From assembly GCF_003987355.1 (NCBI RefSeq), contig NZ_PIPR01000001.1, positions 124,001 through 188,000 on the forward strand: DNA of 64,000 bases, in the 5' to 3' direction. The position numbers were made by a program, and so were the translations under genes. Within the stretch, counting starts at the first letter, position 1; each line of letters opens with the position of its first letter. This document shows positions 60,386-64,000 of the stretch, piece after piece. Under the pieces are notes generated by a model. The model saw only the letters and a program-made list of their open reading frames with translations, was not told the DNA's origin and ran no database searches. The DNA comes from Pseudidiomarina aestuarii (GTDB lineage Bacteria > Pseudomonadota > Gammaproteobacteria > Enterobacterales > Alteromonadaceae).

Positions 60386-61945
60386 TTATGGGGTGTAGTA
60401 CGTTGGTGCGCTTGGTCCGACTGGCATGTCGAGACCGAATACCCATAGGAAGAATAGCGCGCTCCAACCAATCAGGAAGAAGATGGTGTAGGGCAGCATC
60501 ATCGCGATCATGGTACCGATACCGGTATCTTTCTTATATCTCACCGCAACAGCCAATATCAGGCCAAAGTAGCTCATCATCGGGGTAATGATATTGGTGA
60601 CCGAGTCGCCGATACGATACGCCGCTTGAATCACTTCAGGTGCATAGCCAATCAGCATTAACATCGGCACGAAAATTGGTGCGGTGATCGCCCATTGTGC
60701 TGAGGCTGAGCCGAGCATCAAGTTGACGAATGCACACATCAAGATAAACAGAATAAAGACCGATGGGCCTGTCAGTCCTGCGGTTTGCAAGAATTCGGCA
60801 CCTCTGATGGCAAGAATGCTGCCGAAATTGGTCCAGCCAAAGAAAGCGACAAATTGCGCGGCAAAGAACACCAGCACAATGTACATCCCCATGGTGCTCA
60901 TACTTTCTGACATGGCGTCAATAACGTCACGGTCAGTGCGCATAACCTTAGTGATGCGACCATAGACATAGCCGGGAATGGCAAACGTGATGAAAATAAA
61001 TGCCACAATCCCCTTTAGAAAAGGCGAGCCAGCAACTTCGCCTGTCTCAGGGTTTCGTAAAATACCCCATTCAGGAACTATGGTAATAGCCAACAGAATT
61101 CCGAGGATTAAGAAACTTAATCCCGCTCCCAGAAGTCCTCGTTTTTCTTCCGATGTTAGCGATTCAATTTTTTGTTCGCTCAGGTTGATCGTTGCTTCTT
61201 TTGGGTCATATTTACCAAGTTTGGGTTCGACAATTTTCTCGGTCACGAATGTACCCATGATCGCAATCAGTACCGTTGAGATCATCATGAAGAACCAATT
61301 GGCTTCGGGACCTACGTAATACTCAGGATCGATAAGGTTAGCCGCTTGCGTGGTAATACCTGCTAATAATGGATCGACCGTTCCGATTAACAGGTTGGCA
61401 CTATATCCAGCCGAAACACCTGAAAATGCAGCCGCAAGACCCGCTAGAGGGTGACGTCCAAGAGAGTGGAAGATCATTGCAGAAAGTGGAACTAATACGA
61501 CGTAGCCGAGCTCAGCTGCCGTATTCGAAACAACACCAGCAAAGACTACAGCAACAGTCACAACTCGTGGATGCGCATTCATGACCAAGCCGCGCATCAA
61601 CGCGGATAACATACCTGAGCGTTCGGCAATTCCGACACCGAGTAATGCAACCAGCACGGTTCCCAGTGGGGTAAAGCCGGTAAAGTTAGTCACCAAGCCG
61701 GTAACGATGCGTTGCAGGCCTTCTGCATTGAGCAGACTGACCACTTCAATCATTTCACCGCCGGGGCGCGGGTCAAGTGCACTCAAGCCAAAATAACTGG
61801 CAATGCCACTGAGTACGACAATACCCAAGGCGAACAAAGCGAATAGAGTAATCGGGTGTGGGAGGAGGTTACCTAGCCATTCCACGGTATCCAAAAAGCG
61901 CGTAAAAGCACCACGTTGTGCTGGGGTCGGGTTGGGTTGCGTCAT
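60386..61945 (-). CDS. AbgT-family transporter, copy 2
   Basis: The 519-residue inner-membrane protein has the same organisation as copy 1: WLGNLLPHPITLFALFALG at the start, GFTPLGTVLVALLGVGIAERSG and MLMLIGYAPEVIQAAYRIGDS near the end. The p-aminobenzoyl-glutamate or sulfonamide role is by family only. The two copies are about 7 kb apart in the same orientation with unrelated genes between, so they are not a simple tandem duplication. It is alone on its strand between the heptad array and the fadE terminator. Confidence 0.9.
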   Translation of the reverse strand: MTQPNPTPAQRGAFTRFLDTVEWLGNLLPHPITLFALFALGIVVLSGIASYFGLSALDPRPGGEMIEVVSLLNAEGLQRIVTGLVTNFTGFTPLGTVLVALLGVGIAERSGMLSALMRGLVMNAHPRVVTVAVVFAGVVSNTAAELGYVVLVPLSAMIFHSLGRHPLAGLAAAFSGVSAGYSANLLIGTVDPLLAGITTQAANLIDPEYYVGPEANWFFMMISTVLIAIMGTFVTEKIVEPKLGKYDPKEATINLSEQKIESLTSEEKRGLLGAGLSFLILGILLAITIVPEWGILRNPETGEVAGSPFLKGIVAFIFITFAIPGYVYGRITKVMRTDRDVIDAMSESMSTMGMYIVLVFFAAQFVAFFGWTNFGSILAIRGAEFLQTAGLTGPSVFILFILMCAFVNLMLGSASAQWAITAPIFVPMLMLIGYAPEVIQAAYRIGDSVTNIITPMMSYFGLILAVAVRYKKDTGIGTMIAMMLPYTIFFLIGWSALFFLWVFGLDMPVGPSAPTYYTP

Positions 61946-62004
61946 GCAGCTCCGGCTCCTTTATTCTTCTATTATTTACGTTAGCGTGCAGGCGATTGTA
62001 CACG

Positions 62005-62034
62005 AAAAAGGCCAGTCGTGTGACTGGCCTTTTC
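62005..62034 (-). terminator. Intrinsic terminator of fadE
   Basis: On the minus strand AAAAGGCCAGTC, loop ACAC, GACTGGCCTTTTT form a strong hairpin with T-run, 26 bases after the fadE stop. The flanking A-run could let it work on the other strand as well. Confidence 0.88.
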
Positions 62035-62059
62035 ATTCGCTTGAAGCGGTTGCTGCAAA

Positions 62060-64000
62060 CTACGCAGCGTTAGACTTTTTTGAGGATTTAGCCTGTGCTT
62101 CAGCATTTTCCAGCGCCCATTCGTGCGCTGCTTTACCCGCCATTAATTCTTCAGTGGCGAAGTCATCAACGTTGATGACACGGAGACGGCCTTCCTCAGT
62201 ACGTTTCAACAATGCGACATCGTCGTCATTCAGAATGCCCAACTCTTTACCGTCTTCGGCAATCTTATCGAGGAACATAAACGCGAGACGTTTGTTCTGT
62301 GCTTTGCCAACTTTTGCAACCAGTGGCTCTGCAGCAATCACGTCACGCAAGGTCTGTTCTAAATAACCGAACTGACCATCAGCTGATAAGAATTGACCTT
62401 CACCTAAGCGGTCACGGCTCGCATTCGGTTGTAGTAAGATTTTCGCAACTTTGCGATCCAGTGAGTCACTTGGACGTTTCACGAACCGACCGAACGGATA
62501 CATGACGACGCGCATAGTGCTACCGACCGCACCGAAGTTATCCAATAATGCCAGCTGAGCTTCCTGCAGCTTGTACAAGCTATCCTGCATTGCCCAATGT
62601 AACAACGGCAAGTCGTCACGTTGACGGCCTTGGTCTTCAAAGCGCTTCAGTGTTGCTGCGGCAATGTAGAGGTAGCTCAGCATGTCGCCTAAACGAGCAG
62701 AGATCCGCTGTTTACGCTTCAGCTCGCCGCCTAATACACCCATGGCAACGTCCGACAACAACGCCAAGTTAGCACTGAAACGGTTCATTTGCTGGTAGTA
62801 ACGCTTGGTGCTGTCGCTAAATGGCGCCTTGCTGAAGCGATAACCGCCTAAGCCCAACACCAGCGAGCGAACAAAGTTACTAGCACCAAAACCGATGTGA
62901 CCGAATATAGCCTTGTCGAATCGTGCCAGAGCTTCTGGACCATGCTCAGCAGAGGCCAACATCTCTTCCAGAACGTACGGATGGCAGCGAATCGCGCCTT
63001 GACCGTAGATCATGAGGTTACGCGTTAAGATGTTTGCACCTTCAACGGTAATCGCAATTGGTACACCTTGGTAACCGCGGCCCAGATAGTTGTTTGGACC
63101 TAAGCAGATGCCTTTACCACCATGAACATCCATGGCGTCGTCCATACAAGCACGTAACTTCTCGGTCAGGTGATATTTTGCAATAGCTGAGATAACCGAT
63201 GGTTTCTCACCTAAATCAACGCCCTTGGTTGAGAAGGTAGTTACTGCATCCATTAGGTACGCGTTACCGGCTAAGCGAGCCAAGGCTTCTTGGACGCCTT
63301 CCATTTTACCAATCGGTAAGCGGAACTGACGACGGATGTATGAGTACGCACCCGTTGCCAAAGCAATAGATTTCACGCCACCGGCGCTGTTTGATGGCAG
63401 GGTAATAGCACGACCCACTGACAAACACTCAACCAGCATCCGCCAGCCTTTACCGGCCATCTTCTCGCCACCAATGATGTAGCTCAATGGTACGAATACG
63501 TCCTTACCTTTGATCGGACCATTCATGAATGGCACGTTTAATGGGAAGTGACGACGACCGATTTCGACACCTTTAGTGTCACGCGGAATCAGCGCAGCGG
63601 TAATGCCGAGCTCTTCTTTGCTACCAATCAGGTGCTCAGGGTCATACAGTTTGAACGCTAAGCCCAATACAGTGGCAACTGGAGCTAACGTGATGTAACG
63701 CTTGTTGAAGTTCAAACGGATACCGACAATTTCTTCACCATTCCATTCACCCTTACAAATCACACCGGTGTCTGGAATAGAACCCGCATCTGAACCTGCC
63801 TCAGGGCTGGTCAATGCGAAACAAGGAATTTCGTCACCGTTGGCAAGGCGCGGCAGATAATGGTCTTTCTGCTCTTGCGTACCATAATGCTGTAACAACT
63901 CGCCTGGACCTAATGAGTTAGGTACCCCAACGGTTGACGCCAGAATAGTGCTGACACCGGCCAGTTTCTGCAACACACGTGATTGCGCGTAAGCCGAGAA
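62060..64000 (-). CDS. fadE: Acyl-CoA dehydrogenase FadE, N-terminus cut by window
   Basis: The enzyme makes trans-2-enoyl-CoA in the first step of fatty acid beta-oxidation. The frame is open to the right edge, so 646 C-terminal residues of a protein usually about 815 long are visible; the start lies outside. FAD-binding and acyl-CoA domain blocks are [18 protein letters not shown], and the catalytic-Glu region is [19 protein letters not shown]. The C-terminal extension specific to FadE ([16 protein letters not shown], with [20 protein letters not shown]) is present. It ends at a strong terminator. Confidence 0.94.
   Translation of the reverse strand, partial: FSAYAQSRVLQKLAGVSTILASTVGVPNSLGPGELLQHYGTQEQKDHYLPRLANGDEIPCFALTSPEAGSDAGSIPDTGVICKGEWNGEEIVGIRLNFNKRYITLAPVATVLGLAFKLYDPEHLIGSKEELGITAALIPRDTKGVEIGRRHFPLNVPFMNGPIKGKDVFVPLSYIIGGEKMAGKGWRMLVECLSVGRAITLPSNSAGGVKSIALATGAYSYIRRQFRLPIGKMEGVQEALARLAGNAYLMDAVTTFSTKGVDLGEKPSVISAIAKYHLTEKLRACMDDAMDVHGGKGICLGPNNYLGRGYQGVPIAITVEGANILTRNLMIYGQGAIRCHPYVLEEMLASAEHGPEALARFDKAIFGHIGFGASNFVRSLVLGLGGYRFSKAPFSDSTKRYYQQMNRFSANLALLSDVAMGVLGGELKRKQRISARLGDMLSYLYIAAATLKRFEDQGRQRDDLPLLHWAMQDSLYKLQEAQLALLDNFGAVGSTMRVVMYPFGRFVKRPSDSLDRKVAKILLQPNASRDRLGEGQFLSADGQFGYLEQTLRDVIAAEPLVAKVGKAQNKRLAFMFLDKIAEDGKELGILNDDDVALLKRTEEGRLRVINVDDFATEELMAGKAAHEWALENAEAQAKSSKKSNAA

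Overview
The window looks like core chromosome of a marine gammaproteobacterium, most likely Alteromonadales and plausibly Idiomarinaceae. I infer this from the protein repertoire and gene order, not from a database search: a true SMC rather than MukB, a monomeric isocitrate dehydrogenase, class I fumarase, a branched-chain keto-acid dehydrogenase operon, AbgT-family transporters and an RND efflux pair. Several neighbourhoods match classical gammaproteobacterial orders known from E. coli: pabB-nudL-sdaA, cysZ/zipA-ligA, mltD/gloB-methyltransferase-rnhA-dnaQ-tRNA-Asp, and dnaE-accA-tilS. I see no prophage, insertion sequence, CRISPR array or integron.

Layout. 1-2 kb: an STAS protein cut by the left edge and a PP2C phosphatase/kinase-like partner, a partner-switching module resembling HsbA/HsbR. 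2-5 kb: a YciH/SUI1 protein, CysB and SdaA. 5-12 kb: NudL, PabB, fumarase, RmuC, RimO and a periplasmic binding-like protein. 12-20 kb: CysZ divergent from smc-zipA-ligA. 20-25 kb: MltD, glyoxalase II, a methyltransferase, a rhodanese, RNase HI, DnaQ, two identical tRNA-Asp genes and a YkgJ-like protein. 25-32 kb: an M3 peptidase lipoprotein, an EAL-HDOD protein, a small Cys-rich lipoprotein, isocitrate dehydrogenase and three small unknown genes. 32-41 kb: dnaE-accA-tilS, then a DMT permease and a Kef-type antiporter joined by ATGA overlaps. 41-47 kb: an RND adaptor and permease, a DUF599 protein and an AstE-like deacylase. 47-51 kb: E1alpha-E1beta-E2 of a branched-chain keto-acid dehydrogenase. 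51-62 kb: an SDR, two AbgT paralogues, RNase HII, ArgE, an outer-membrane barrel, a 2OG-Fe(II) oxygenase, and a 5'-nucleotidase coupled to a Bcr/CflA exporter. 62-64 kb: the C-terminal part of FadE, cut by the right edge.

Functional links. PabB, AbgT and ArgE all touch p-aminobenzoate or acyl-amino-acid chemistry, although no operon unites them. The bkd operon and FadE point to growth on amino acids and fatty acids, and CysB and CysZ to sulfate assimilation. No gene-free stretch exceeds 300 bases; the longest is the dnaQ to tRNA-Asp gap of 295.

The most distinctive non-coding signal is a family of degenerate 7-bp tandem repeats (YTACTRG, or CYAGTAR on the other strand). It occurs at four intergenic loci, three of them between convergent genes, and twice as two inverted arms. 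Its CTAG core places TAG stop codons on both strands in shifting frames. I found no complete new multi-gene system; the heptad arrays and a few odd proteins (short TilS with an altered PP-loop, pseudo-receiver phosphatase, double-lipoyl E2) deserve a second look.
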